Assembly (NCBI GenBank): GCA_050256555.1
Contig: JBBWWC010000199.1
Coordinates: 1-19,787 of the forward strand
Length of the DNA stretch: 19,787 bases
Source: UBA1146 sp050256555
GTDB lineage: Bacteria > Planctomycetota > UBA8108 > UBA1146
Direction: 5' to 3'
Below are positions 1 through 8,162 of this stretch, in pieces (position 1 is the stretch's first letter; each line of letters opens with the position of its first letter). A program made the translations under genes and the position numbers. A model generated the notes under the pieces. It was not told the origin of the DNA. It worked only from the letters and a program-made list of their open reading frames with translations, and made no database searches.

Positions 1-23
1 TCCTCCGTCTTGTGGGAACCAGA

Positions 24-60
24 GTTCTCGCTCGCACCGTGGCGAGCACATGCCGAGAAC
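24..60. other. Nested hairpin in the leader upstream of the histone gene
   Basis: An outer 7-bp stem (24-30 with 54-60) encloses a second 5-bp stem (31-35 with 42-46) with a 6-base loop and a 7-base bulge on the 3' side. No T-run follows on either strand, so it is not a standard intrinsic terminator. It may be structure in the 5' leader of the histone mRNA or the tail of an upstream transcript. The rest of 1-194 shows no gene and no convincing -35/-10 pair; an A/T-rich stretch around 110-118 is the best candidate for a -10 region but is weak. Confidence 0.35.
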
Positions 61-182
61 CCCGGTTTCATGAGTACTGGTGAGATCATGCGGAGATCCT
101 GTTAGCCAGTAATTAAAGTGCTTACAGCAACAAAAGAGGTCCTCGTACTTCCGGTTTCCAGAGAGAAACCAACCGAGGTCAG

Positions 183-189
183 AAAGGAG
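183..189 (+). promoter_or_regulatory. Ribosome binding site of the histone-fold gene
   Basis: AAAGGAG lies five bases before the ATG at 195. It is a near-consensus Shine-Dalgarno sequence and supports that start, which matters because the gene is very short. Confidence 0.8.
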
Positions 190-194
190 ATTCA

Positions 195-383
195 ATGTCG
201 GATCGCGAAATGCTTCTCGTGGGAAGCAAGGCAAAAGCAGCTCTGAAGGTTCATGATGTAAATGTCGGTGGAGATGCACTCGATGGACTCAATGAGATCC
301 TGCACCGTGCAATCGAAGAGGCCGCCAAGCGTGCCAGCCAGAATGGTCGCAAGACCGTTCGCTCTCACGACTTCGTCTGCTAG
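195..383 (+). CDS. Bacterial histone-fold DNA-binding protein (single-domain)
   Basis: The 62-residue protein reads as one histone fold. Helix 1 is about residues 4-20, followed by a short loop (VNVGGD, 22-27). A long helix 2 covers about 28-51, and the second loop has the diagnostic GRKTVR (51-56) followed by a truncated third helix, SHDF. The R-K-T-V motif before an acidic residue is the hallmark of archaeal and bacterial histones. The short third helix matches the small bacterial histones described in Bdellovibrio (Bd0055) and Leptospira, as I recall that family. It would dimerise and bind or compact DNA in the nucleoid. The protein ends in a cysteine (C62), which is unusual. A strong ribosome binding site precedes it and an intrinsic terminator follows, so it is probably a monocistronic, well-expressed gene. 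The family assignment rests on motif reading, not on a search. Confidence 0.82.
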   Translation: MSDREMLLVGSKAKAALKVHDVNVGGDALDGLNEILHRAIEEAAKRASQNGRKTVRSHDFVC

Positions 384-414
384 CAGTCAGATCAGAATTT
401 TTCTGACTCGTGAA

Positions 415-453
415 CGGGTCTCGGCGTTACAAGCGTCGAGACCCGCTTTTTTT
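415..453 (+). terminator. Intrinsic terminator after the histone gene
   Basis: A perfect 9-bp stem, CGGGTCTCG (415-423) with CGAGACCCG (437-445), has a 13-base loop and is followed by a C and seven T residues (447-453). It lies about 30 bases after the histone stop codon. It is correctly oriented for that gene and also insulates it from the convergent regulator gene ending at 495. Confidence 0.88.
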
Positions 454-494
454 GCTGGTCATGAAACGCAACAAATACAAAGCAGGAGAAAACC

Positions 495-3400
495 TCAAGC
501 CCCGCCCTGGACAGGCTTCCCCGATTCTCCTTCAAAATCTTCCTTACGAATCTCATGGCGCTTGAGAAGATTTGAAAGTTGTGGCCGATGGATCCCCAGT
601 GCCTCAGCAGCTCTCGTGATATTACCCCCACTGCGATACAACTCAGCAATGATATAACGTCGTTCCAGTGCAGCTTTGGCTTCCTTCAATGAGAGTTGTC
701 CCGAGGTCAATCGAGCCACCTCTTGATCCAGATCCGGCTTGTTTCCTGAACGAAACAGATCGATGCGACCTGAAGAGAGTTCAGAAACTTCTGCTGAACC
801 GACCGGGAACCAGTGCGGTAACACATTCACCGGGACTTCAACCGGAAGTCCAAATCCCTCACGAAGATCCTGAAGTGTATGTTGCAAATCACGACTCTTA
901 CGCCGTAAATCATCTTCGCCAGGACCGATGAGAGCAGACACCAGATGATCTCCTCCGGTGTGATAAACACCGAAGTTTGGCTCCATCAAATGTAACAACT
1001 GCTCCACAAACTGTTCATCTTCTCGTTCACGCAGCAAGATATCGAGGCCGGGAAGACTCACCTCAAGAAAACCGAGCGGCTCCTTGTCTCGATGATGACG
1101 CTCCAGGAGCTGATCCATATCGGCATCAAGAGCCGCCAGCGACCCAATCTCGCTCTCTTCATGCTCTAGCAAGAAAGCATTGAGGGTCAGGGATCTCAGC
1201 TGACCACGTGCCAATGCAAGTAATCGGCGAACCTCTTCGATATCCGTTTGCTGAAACGGATTTCCGGCAGTCGGCCTTTCCAGTACCAGGGCCGCCGAAA
1301 GTCGGCCAGGGTAGTCGAAAGGGATCGCCAGTAAACTTCTTCCTCTGACCGTCGCTCCTTGCGGATGAGATTCAATCCACTGATCGCAACTTTCCTCACC
1401 ACTGCGAATCGGTTCTCCACTATCGATGCACTTGCGAGCCAAAGACCCCAGTAACTGCCCCGGGCCCAACCAGTCCTCGGTGGGTCCCATGTCAATATCG
1501 GCCAGGCTTTGCCAGCGGCGCTTTCGTCGTGCAACGATGAAACCTCGTGGACTGGGAACCAATCGGCGAGCTTCTTCCAGTACTCCATCAAGAAAAGACC
1601 TCAATTCAACACGGTTTCCTAAACCTTCCATCGCCTGGAAAAGTTGTGTCAACCGATCCGACTCCGGAGAGGAGCTGGCATATGTTGAAACGGTCGAGTC
1701 TCCGGTCGCCGAGACGATCGGCGCAGGCCCCGCTACCGCAGGAACGGGGAAGTCAGACTCTTTCCGAAAACGCTGCAGGTCGATGAAGAAGTTTTTCTGC
1801 CTTCTATCATCGAGAAAAACCACTCTCATGTCTTCTGGAAGTCGTGACGAGATCCTCTCGATGATCGCCGCTGCGCGATCATAGTGGACTCGTGCCGTTT
1901 TTAGATCGTGGTAGCCCTGCTGGACCCGTGCGATGGCGTAGTGGATCTGCCATTGCAAGGGCAACAACGAATCTCCAGTAATCATCTGAAGAGCCTTTTC
2001 GTAACAATCGAGAGCTTTCTCAAGGCCCTCATCGCTACGCTGCCGACTGATGGCACCCTTGATCAATAACCCCTGAACAATCAGAGGTACCGATTGAAGA
2101 GCCTCGGCAGTGAGTAAACCACGACTGACAAATTTGAGAGACTCCTCGAACTGCTCGCGCTCGACGGCGAGCTGAGCACGATCAAAGAGACAGGAAGCCA
2201 CAACCCGGTCGAGGCCTTGCTTCTGTGCGATCTCCAGAGATTTCCGCAGTTCACGATCGGCAATCTTCCAGTCTCCACGTAGCAACGCAAGATTACCCTG
2301 CATGCGGTGGCCCTCTGATTGGTACTCGGGAAGTTCAAACTCCTGAGTCAGGATCAATATCTGTCGCGACAAATTTTCGACCTGTTTGCGTTCACCCAGG
2401 GCAAACCAAGCCCAACCCAGATGAAGAAACGAACGAACAATGCCCTTGGTACTGCCAAACTTCTCGCTATTGGTAACGCTTCTCTTGAAAAACCTGACCG
2501 CTCTTGCGTAATCACCCGAATGCGCATGAAGGCTACCGATGGAATTGAGAGTCGGTGAAATCTCGTGGGTATCACCGATACGTTCTCGTAAGGTCAGGCA
2601 ACGGCGAAAGTGCTCGAGGCTTCGCGAGAAATCTCCGCTGTTTCGATAGACCTTACCGAGCAACTCATAAGTTGCTGCCAGCGCTCGAACATCGCGCGAG
2701 GCCTCCACTACTTCCAGAGCTCGAAACAGATACCGTGCAGCACGGAAGTGCTTGCCTCGTTCGTAGTAAACACGGCCGATGGTTCGCAATATAGTTCCCA
2801 GAGCAATCGAATCACCAGAACGTTCCACCAAATCGAGAAGCGTCTGGTAACTATTGAGCGCCGCTGCAGAATCACCTCTGGCCAGATGTGTTTCTGCCAG
2901 GATTTCCAGAACCTGACACAACAACTCCTGTAAACCCGGAAGCTCTTCTATCGACTCGATGCCTTCGATCTCTTTCTGCGCCCTCAAACACAAGCTCATC
3001 GCTCTCTTGATATCTCTTCTCTGGAGCCGCAATTGCGCTCTCAGTACAGTCAATCGAACCGAACCGAGCTTCCCGACCGCCTCCAGATCAGCCGAACTGA
3101 TCCGGTTCAACACCCGGATTCCCTTCAGTGGCTCCTGCAGCCCCAGGTAGATCTCTGCCAGAAAACAACGAGCCTCGACCCGATCCTTGACCTCGAGTTC
3201 AGTGTCTTCCAGCAGCATCTTGATATGGAGCTTGCCTGATTCAGGCTGACCGACCTCGACTTCCAGTCGAGCCAGAAGATTCAAAATCTCGCGGCGCAAC
3301 AGAGCAGCTCCCGTACCACCAAGATGGTCGAGCATTCTCCGACCAATTCGGATGGCCAGAGGTTCGGCATAGGCACCAGCAAAATAGCGCATCGCAATGA

Positions 3401-4868
3401 TTCCATACGGATGGGCTTTTTTCGGATCATCTCCAGCAGCCAGGAGCTCATGAACCTCGAAGGCTCTCACCGGATCGTGACTGCGTGGATCCTCGGCCAG
3501 AATCCGGCCCAGTTCCTGCTGAAGGTTTCTGGCGGCTTCGGGTCGAATCGACATCCGTAGCCCCTGCATGTGCATCTCATGGGCTACGTGATACCTGACA
3601 GTACCTCTCGAAAGATGTTTACGGATAAACCCACGGTCGGAGAGGCTATCAAGAGCTTCTTCCAATCGATCCTGAGCCACACCACTGGAAGAAACCAATA
3701 GCGCCGACTGAACAGGACGACGAAGCATCGCAAGATGCTCGAGCAGACGACGTTCCAGTGGCGGAAGACTCGCCAGTCGGCGACCGACCAGCACCTGGGA
3801 AAGCGGGATACCCTGTGCGCTCTCGAGGAGCGCATGCAAACTCTCGCTCTCGAGTGGGCTCGCCACCCCCCCCTCCTCCAGCAGTCGACACAGCTCCAGT
3901 ACCTGTAGCGGATTTCCGCCACAAGACTTGGCGATCACCTCGATAAGGTGATCCGGTGGGGTACTACCCAGTTGCTGCTGCACCACCTCTCTGACCTCGG
4001 AAATAGTCAAAGGAGGCAATTCGATGGTGCGTGAGAAAGGTTGCCGGTGAAGATTCCATAGCTCCGATTCCTTGAGCTGATTCGTATCCAGACCATGGTC
4101 TGCGATAATCAACAGGCGACCGGAAGATTCGGAAACCGGTCCCTCTTCGCCAGCATCGTCAATAATGGAACTGGCGAACTCTCCAGATCGCCCCTCTCGA
4201 GCCCGGATCTGCTTCCAATCTCTCGACTCGAAAACACCCTCGGCTCCATCCTGACTATGCACCGCTTCACTGGAAAGAGCCGCATTGCGCGCCAGGTATT
4301 CGACGAACTCTATCGTGCCGGGGTCACTCCTGTGCAAGTCATGAAGGACCAGCACCAAGGTGCGATCACGCGACAGTTCTCCGAGAATCCCCGTCAATGC
4401 TTGATGGAACTGGATTCGACCGCTCTTGCCCTGAAGCGGCTCGACATCTTTCAAACCAGCCACTTCCGACTGAAGTTCTGGAAACACCCGGGTCAGGACA
4501 TGGGCATAGCGTTGCCACAAGCCAGCACTCTCTCCATGGTCGATGATGAGATCTTTGACCAGACGAAGAATCGGTAAAAATGGAATCCCCTGGCGCTCAT
4601 GACAATGCACTCGCCGCGACAAAATCTCGGCCCCAGCAGGCTGGTCCTCCTGGTGCGCAAGGCCCTCCTCGATGAGACGGGTTTTACCGACACCGCTTTC
4701 GCCAGAAATGAGCAATAGAGAGCAACTGGTGGCTCGTCTTTTCGAAGGCTCGATGACCGGATCCAGACCTTCGTGAATCCACGACTGGAGTCGGTTTAAT
4801 GCTTCCTGACGTGGGGCTTCAGAGTCCTCAAGGTTCTCTGAATCCAACACCGATGCTTCTTCGCCCAT
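495..4868 (-). CDS. Large STAND-type ATPase / TPR / GAF regulator with C-terminal Fis-family helix-turn-helix
   Basis: This is a very large (about 1457 residues) cytoplasmic signal-integrating regulator. With the chosen start, an AAA_16/STAND-like ATPase domain has Walker A GESGVGKT at 56-63 and a Walker B-like LVLVLHD at 171-177. A GGNPLQVLEL segment near 317 is typical of ATPases in this class. About 480-1010 is helical and rich in TPR-like repeats. Residues about 1080-1225 look like a GAF sensor. Residues about 1265-1350 resemble a degenerate GGDEF domain (GGDHL at 1305-1309). The C-terminus (about 1394-1440) is a Fis-type helix-turn-helix, as at the end of NtrC-family activators (GGNITRAAEALGIHR). 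No sigma-54 interaction domain (GAFTGA) was seen, so it is unlikely to be a classical enhancer-binding protein. The ATG at 4868 is chosen because AGAGGAGG sits four bases upstream; the same frame stays open further to an ATG at 5345. The target genes are unknown. In related multidomain proteins a protein kinase often precedes the ATPase; here a pseudokinase is encoded two genes upstream. Confidence 0.8.
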   Translation of the reverse strand: MGEEASVLDSENLEDSEAPRQEALNRLQSWIHEGLDPVIEPSKRRATSCSLLLISGESGVGKTRLIEEGLAHQEDQPAGAEILSRRVHCHERQGIPFLPILRLVKDLIIDHGESAGLWQRYAHVLTRVFPELQSEVAGLKDVEPLQGKSGRIQFHQALTGILGELSRDRTLVLVLHDLHRSDPGTIEFVEYLARNAALSSEAVHSQDGAEGVFESRDWKQIRAREGRSGEFASSIIDDAGEEGPVSESSGRLLIIADHGLDTNQLKESELWNLHRQPFSRTIELPPLTISEVREVVQQQLGSTPPDHLIEVIAKSCGGNPLQVLELCRLLEEGGVASPLESESLHALLESAQGIPLSQVLVGRRLASLPPLERRLLEHLAMLRRPVQSALLVSSSGVAQDRLEEALDSLSDRGFIRKHLSRGTVRYHVAHEMHMQGLRMSIRPEAARNLQQELGRILAEDPRSHDPVRAFEVHELLAAGDDPKKAHPYGIIAMRYFAGAYAEPLAIRIGRRMLDHLGGTGAALLRREILNLLARLEVEVGQPESGKLHIKMLLEDTELEVKDRVEARCFLAEIYLGLQEPLKGIRVLNRISSADLEAVGKLGSVRLTVLRAQLRLQRRDIKRAMSLCLRAQKEIEGIESIEELPGLQELLCQVLEILAETHLARGDSAAALNSYQTLLDLVERSGDSIALGTILRTIGRVYYERGKHFRAARYLFRALEVVEASRDVRALAATYELLGKVYRNSGDFSRSLEHFRRCLTLRERIGDTHEISPTLNSIGSLHAHSGDYARAVRFFKRSVTNSEKFGSTKGIVRSFLHLGWAWFALGERKQVENLSRQILILTQEFELPEYQSEGHRMQGNLALLRGDWKIADRELRKSLEIAQKQGLDRVVASCLFDRAQLAVEREQFEESLKFVSRGLLTAEALQSVPLIVQGLLIKGAISRQRSDEGLEKALDCYEKALQMITGDSLLPLQWQIHYAIARVQQGYHDLKTARVHYDRAAAIIERISSRLPEDMRVVFLDDRRQKNFFIDLQRFRKESDFPVPAVAGPAPIVSATGDSTVSTYASSSPESDRLTQLFQAMEGLGNRVELRSFLDGVLEEARRLVPSPRGFIVARRKRRWQSLADIDMGPTEDWLGPGQLLGSLARKCIDSGEPIRSGEESCDQWIESHPQGATVRGRSLLAIPFDYPGRLSAALVLERPTAGNPFQQTDIEEVRRLLALARGQLRSLTLNAFLLEHEESEIGSLAALDADMDQLLERHHRDKEPLGFLEVSLPGLDILLREREDEQFVEQLLHLMEPNFGVYHTGGDHLVSALIGPGEDDLRRKSRDLQHTLQDLREGFGLPVEVPVNVLPHWFPVGSAEVSELSSGRIDLFRSGNKPDLDQEVARLTSGQLSLKEAKAALERRYIIAELYRSGGNITRAAEALGIHRPQLSNLLKRHEIRKEDFEGESGKPVQGGA

Positions 4869-5580
4869 CTCGCCTCCTCTCGATCCGACCATCGGACCTG
4901 CTGCTAAACCGTAACGATTCCTGACGGACAGGCTATCGAGAGACGCCCTATCCGTAAAGATTACGAACGGTGTTTTGCGAAGAATCGCCGATTCCCGACC
5001 TTTTGCGTCAAATGACCTCCTCGCCGTCCCTACTCGGCGAGGAGAAGCTTGGGTCTGAATGTAACGAGGATGTTGCGGAACCTGCCCATGAAAGGTGTAG
5101 GGACAAGCAGGCCAGTGTGTGCAGGACATGAAATGGAATCGTAACGGGCGAGAAATCGCGGACTCGAAATCGTCAGAATCGAGACAGAATTCTCGATCCA
5201 GATTTTCACGGGCCGTCAGAAATCCTTCTGCGGCCTCAACGATCTCGTAGCTTTTCCCCCCAGAAAAGTCCGGTTCCGACCGATTCCCCCATTCTGATTC
5301 TGCCTGCGGCAACGGAACCAGCGATCCCCATCGTAAGAAATCCATCCAACACGGACGATTTCCAAACTCCAGTCATCAAGCGAGGGGTGGTCAAAGAGAA
5401 AGCTCTCTCGACTAAGGTGGTTCTCCGGCAGGCGGCGAGCAAACTCCAGCGGTCCATTTCGAACGATCCCCAACGAACGATTCCTGGACAACCCATCCTG
5501 GATCCAAAGATCCAGATCTCGGGCACGCCGGACGATGGGTACCAGCAAAGCTCAGGTCAAGAGGCTAGATTTGATGTGAA
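4869..5580 (-). other. Region without a confident gene; unusually long open frame, possible decayed or frameshifted coding sequence
   Basis: Between the regulator start and the hairpin at 5582 no gene has a convincing start. On the minus strand the regulator frame is open without a stop from about 5372 to 4868 (about 168 codons). A second frame is open from 5548 to 5216 (110 codons, TTG start, no ribosome binding site). The two overlap at a GGGGGG-AAAA run (5252-5261). A -1 shift there would join the first frame to the regulator frame, and the stretch after the junction (about 5250-5130) has protein-like codons. The remainder, towards 4868, looks less like coding sequence. It could be a decayed small gene, an assembly indel in a homopolymer, an N-terminal extension of the regulator, or chance. 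A promoter for the regulator should also lie here, but I could not pick one out. Confidence 0.3.
4873..4880 (-). promoter_or_regulatory. Ribosome binding site that decides the regulator start
   Basis: On the minus strand AGAGGAGG lies four bases before the ATG at 4868. It is the strongest Shine-Dalgarno sequence near the 5' end of this gene and argues for initiation here rather than at the upstream in-frame ATG at 5345. Confidence 0.65.
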
Positions 5581-5581
5581 A

Positions 5582-5615
5582 CCCGGGGCCAATGATTTCC
5601 ATCACAGGCCCCGGG
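5582..5615 (-). terminator. Strong GC-rich hairpin downstream of the secreted-protein gene
   Basis: A perfect 9-bp GC stem (5582-5590 with 5607-5615) contains an inner 4-bp stem TGAT/ATCA with a short loop. It starts 20 bases after the stop of the secreted-protein gene on the minus strand. Only three T residues follow in that direction, so termination may be partial or the hairpin may mainly protect the 3' end of the mRNA. Confidence 0.6.
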
Positions 5616-5634
5616 GAGGTACAGGGGGTTGAAG

Positions 5635-6156
5635 TTAGTTTGAAGGGTAACGCAAGAAGCTAAACTGGCTGCCATAGCGCCGAGACACCTTCTTGTACGG
5701 AATCCATGCACCTGGAACCACGACTTGTTGAGCCACCTTACGGATCCTTCCGGGAATCATGATCGTCTCCGTGTAAGGAGTACGAATCCGGACTCCGCAT
5801 CTCCATGTGGTCCGATAACGTACCACCGTCTGGCACCGTGGAGGATCCTGTACTTTTCGGTATTCGATCCGAGTCGAGGCCGGCTTCCATCTCTGGACAG
5901 TTCCGCACGGCAATTTTCGCAGGCAGACTCTACTTCGATTGAAGTAAGTGATTCCTGGCGACAGATCATGGTTGTGTTGATGCAGTGTACAACCACGTAC
6001 TCTCTGTCGAGGAGCCGGTAACCGGCACCCGAATCTCTTCGAAGCTCTCTTCGAAATAGAAGTGTGCCGATCCCCTGAAGCCTCTGCCGCAACGGGAGAG
6101 ACCAGCAACGAAGTCAAAAACAACAACACCAGTGACAGGAAGGCTCGCATCGACAT
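5635..6156 (-). CDS. Small secreted, basic, six-cysteine protein of unknown function
   Basis: The 173-residue product begins with a clear signal peptide: MSMR, a hydrophobic core at about 5-19, and a VAA cleavage motif near residue 24, so it is probably exported. The mature part is rich in Arg and Lys and has six cysteines (44, 56, 78, 84, 108, 120), an even number suited to disulfides outside the cytoplasm. A C-terminal stretch with IMIPGRIRK and VVVPGAWIP resembles the valine/proline-rich repeats of small secreted planctomycete proteins, but I cannot name a family. The start at 6156 has an AAAGGGG-like ribosome binding site about seven bases upstream. It is 86 bases downstream of the pseudokinase gene on the same strand and may be co-transcribed with it. 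Other frames overlapping this region lack a signal peptide or good start. Confidence 0.65.
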   Translation of the reverse strand: MSMRAFLSLVLLFLTSLLVSPVAAEASGDRHTSISKRASKRFGCRLPAPRQRVRGCTLHQHNHDLSPGITYFNRSRVCLRKLPCGTVQRWKPASTRIEYRKVQDPPRCQTVVRYRTTWRCGVRIRTPYTETIMIPGRIRKVAQQVVVPGAWIPYKKVSRRYGSQFSFLRYPSN

Positions 6157-6182
6157 GACCGACCCCTTTCTCGAGAAACCAC

Positions 6183-6202
6183 AAGACGCCCGATTGCGTC
6201 TT
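6183..6202. terminator. Small hairpin between the pseudokinase and secreted-protein genes
   Basis: AAGACGC (6183-6189) pairs with GCGTCTT (6196-6202) around a 6-base loop. The better T-rich tail is on the plus strand (TTGTCTTC), where no gene lies upstream. On the minus strand it lies in the 86-base gap after the pseudokinase stop and has only a weak T-run. It may attenuate read-through into the secreted-protein gene. Confidence 0.35.
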
Positions 6203-6242
6203 TTGTCTTCTCAAGGGGATGACGGGGACCGTTCGTGATTAT

Positions 6243-7982
6243 TCACTGTTCTTTTGGTGGAAATGGCGGTCCCAGAAAAAGTAAGGATCGATCTTCCTCG
6301 ACGATTCTCCCCCCTGTCCGCCATTCTCGGTGAGGCGAATCGAGACGATCCGAATCGGAGCGACGGATCCACTCTCGCGAACGAGATGAATCCCCCAGAC
6401 GATCCCAGAGAGAACCGGCACGCAAAGCCAACGCCTTGGATGACGAAAAACGTGACGTCGCTTCTTCTAGAATCCGTCGAGCTTCATCCTCTCGCCCTTC
6501 GGCCAGGGCTACCTCTGCCAGAAGCCAATCGATCCAGCCATCGAACGGACGCATCTGTCGCGAACGAGCCAATGACTGCGATGCTCCGACCGGGTCTCCA
6601 GAGCGCAGCGAAGCCAGAGCATGATGAAACCAGACGTCAGCATCTTCGGGAGTGAGCTCGCTGATCCCATCCAGCGTTTCGACAGCATCAGAAAATCGCA
6701 GCAGATAGAACTGGCCCGCAGCAATACTCCAGCGATCAAAAAGATCCTGGGGGATCAACTCCAACCCGCGCTCCAGTTCCAATCTTCCGGCCAGATCGCC
6801 CTGTTCCAGTGCCGTGATCCCAAGTATGACCCAGGGCCCCGGGCGAGAAGGATCTGACTGAGCAGCAAAGCGCGCTGCTCGACGAGCCTCCTTCCACTGC
6901 CCCGCTCGCAACGCAACCCATGCCATTTCTCGCTGCAATTCGACAGATTCGTGATGAACTTTTACCGATTCGCCATGGAGATCAAACAAAGTACGGCCCA
7001 GAGAATCGACTGGAGAATCCTCGGCATGAACCGGCAACGGGCGAGCCAACATCGCCGAAGACAAATCCTTGATCAGGTCCTCAAGAAGTGGCTCGCTGAC
7101 GCTGAAACGACCGAGAAAACCGGCAAATAACATCAGCGACATGGCGGCAGCCACCCGCTGCCAGCGTCGTTCACCTCTTACAGATCGAGTAGCACTACGT
7201 CGACGTTGCGCACGAGGGCGAGCACCATCACGTACTGCATCCAGCATGCTGGCAAAGCCGCGTAAACTGGCCGGCCGCCGCTGCGGTTCCAACGACAGCG
7301 CATCCTCAAGCAGTCCACGAAGCCCTGGTGGATCTTGAACAATATCACTACGTTCCACCACAAAAGAGCCAGAGAGAATCCTGTCCGCCACCTCGGTCGC
7401 CCCTCGACCTGTCCACGGCGGCCGTCCAAATGCACATTCATGGATTAAAACCGCCAACGTGTAGACGATCTGGCATTCATCGCTAGCTACTTTTTCCGGT
7501 GAAAGCAAAATCTCTGGAGCCAGCCTGTTAGCCACTTCATCGAGCTGCTCAACCAGATCAGGAATACTCCTGTCCGACAGCAGTTGTAATCCACCTTCAT
7601 CTCGAAGAACTACCGCCTCAGGTCGCAACGCCACAATCGAAATGCCCTCTTCATTGAGGACAGCCAATAATCGGGCAAAGTTTGCGAAATAGCCGACCAG
7701 GGTTCGTAACCCGCCGGGCACCAGAACCTCCCAGCCAGCTTCTGGATCAGGACAGATACGCAAGATGCATCGCTCAAGCGTCATACCTTTTTCGAGAATC
7801 TGGGATCCGGGTGTATCGCCAGCAACCAGAGATGTCGCCGGGAAACGTGAGTCATTTTTCAACTGACGACTCAATTGCAGGAGACGTTCTTGCACTGACG
7901 CAGAATCTTCTGGAACTGGCCTTCGTAACCACGAAGAATCAGCGGTAGAAGATCGATCTTCCCCGAACTTTTCGATGATCAC
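6243..7982 (-). CDS. Membrane-anchored pseudokinase (Ser/Thr kinase-like) with C-terminal TPR-like domain
   Basis: The 579-residue protein has a cytoplasmic N-terminal part that follows the C-lobe of bacterial PknB-type kinases. The catalytic-loop position reads IVALRPEAVVL (116-126), where active kinases have HRDLKPENIL, so the catalytic Asp, the Lys and the Asn are all replaced. The DFG position reads LLSD. LAPEILL (154-160), a segment ending in GRPPW (186-190), and RRPAS (235-239) match the APE, E/F helix and RPS positions of real kinases. I infer a catalytically dead kinase that may bind ATP, partners or phosphoproteins. A basic stretch (about 255-274) precedes one membrane segment (about 275-291), and residues about 345-540 form TPR-like helical pairs outside the cytoplasm. 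The start is GTG at 7982, preceded by AGGGG seven bases upstream. No gene occupies the 180 bases between it and ftsH. Confidence 0.75.
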   Translation of the reverse strand: MIIEKFGEDRSSTADSSWLRRPVPEDSASVQERLLQLSRQLKNDSRFPATSLVAGDTPGSQILEKGMTLERCILRICPDPEAGWEVLVPGGLRTLVGYFANFARLLAVLNEEGISIVALRPEAVVLRDEGGLQLLSDRSIPDLVEQLDEVANRLAPEILLSPEKVASDECQIVYTLAVLIHECAFGRPPWTGRGATEVADRILSGSFVVERSDIVQDPPGLRGLLEDALSLEPQRRPASLRGFASMLDAVRDGARPRAQRRRSATRSVRGERRWQRVAAAMSLMLFAGFLGRFSVSEPLLEDLIKDLSSAMLARPLPVHAEDSPVDSLGRTLFDLHGESVKVHHESVELQREMAWVALRAGQWKEARRAARFAAQSDPSRPGPWVILGITALEQGDLAGRLELERGLELIPQDLFDRWSIAAGQFYLLRFSDAVETLDGISELTPEDADVWFHHALASLRSGDPVGASQSLARSRQMRPFDGWIDWLLAEVALAEGREDEARRILEEATSRFSSSKALALRAGSLWDRLGDSSRSREWIRRSDSDRLDSPHREWRTGGRIVEEDRSLLFLGPPFPPKEQ

Positions 7983-8162
7983 GATCCAACCCCTGGAATC
8001 ATTCCACCCCGAGTCGCCCTATTGAGAAATTCTGACTGCCGAATTCTCACATCGATGCTGCACTGCCATGGCAAACCTTGCAACAGGGCCAACACCGAGC
8101 AACACAACACGCCGGTAGCTCACCCAGAGGGAGACAAACACCTCAGCTGGAGCCATCCGTGG

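Noticed and set aside
262..657. 131-codon plus-strand open frame overlapping the histone gene, its terminator and the regulator end
   Set aside because: It crosses the terminator and two supported genes in other frames, has no family features and looks like an out-of-frame shadow.
5387..5632. 81-codon plus-strand frame upstream of the regulator
   Set aside because: GTG start with no usable spacing to a ribosome binding site; it runs across the strong hairpin at 5582-5615 and shows no family motif.
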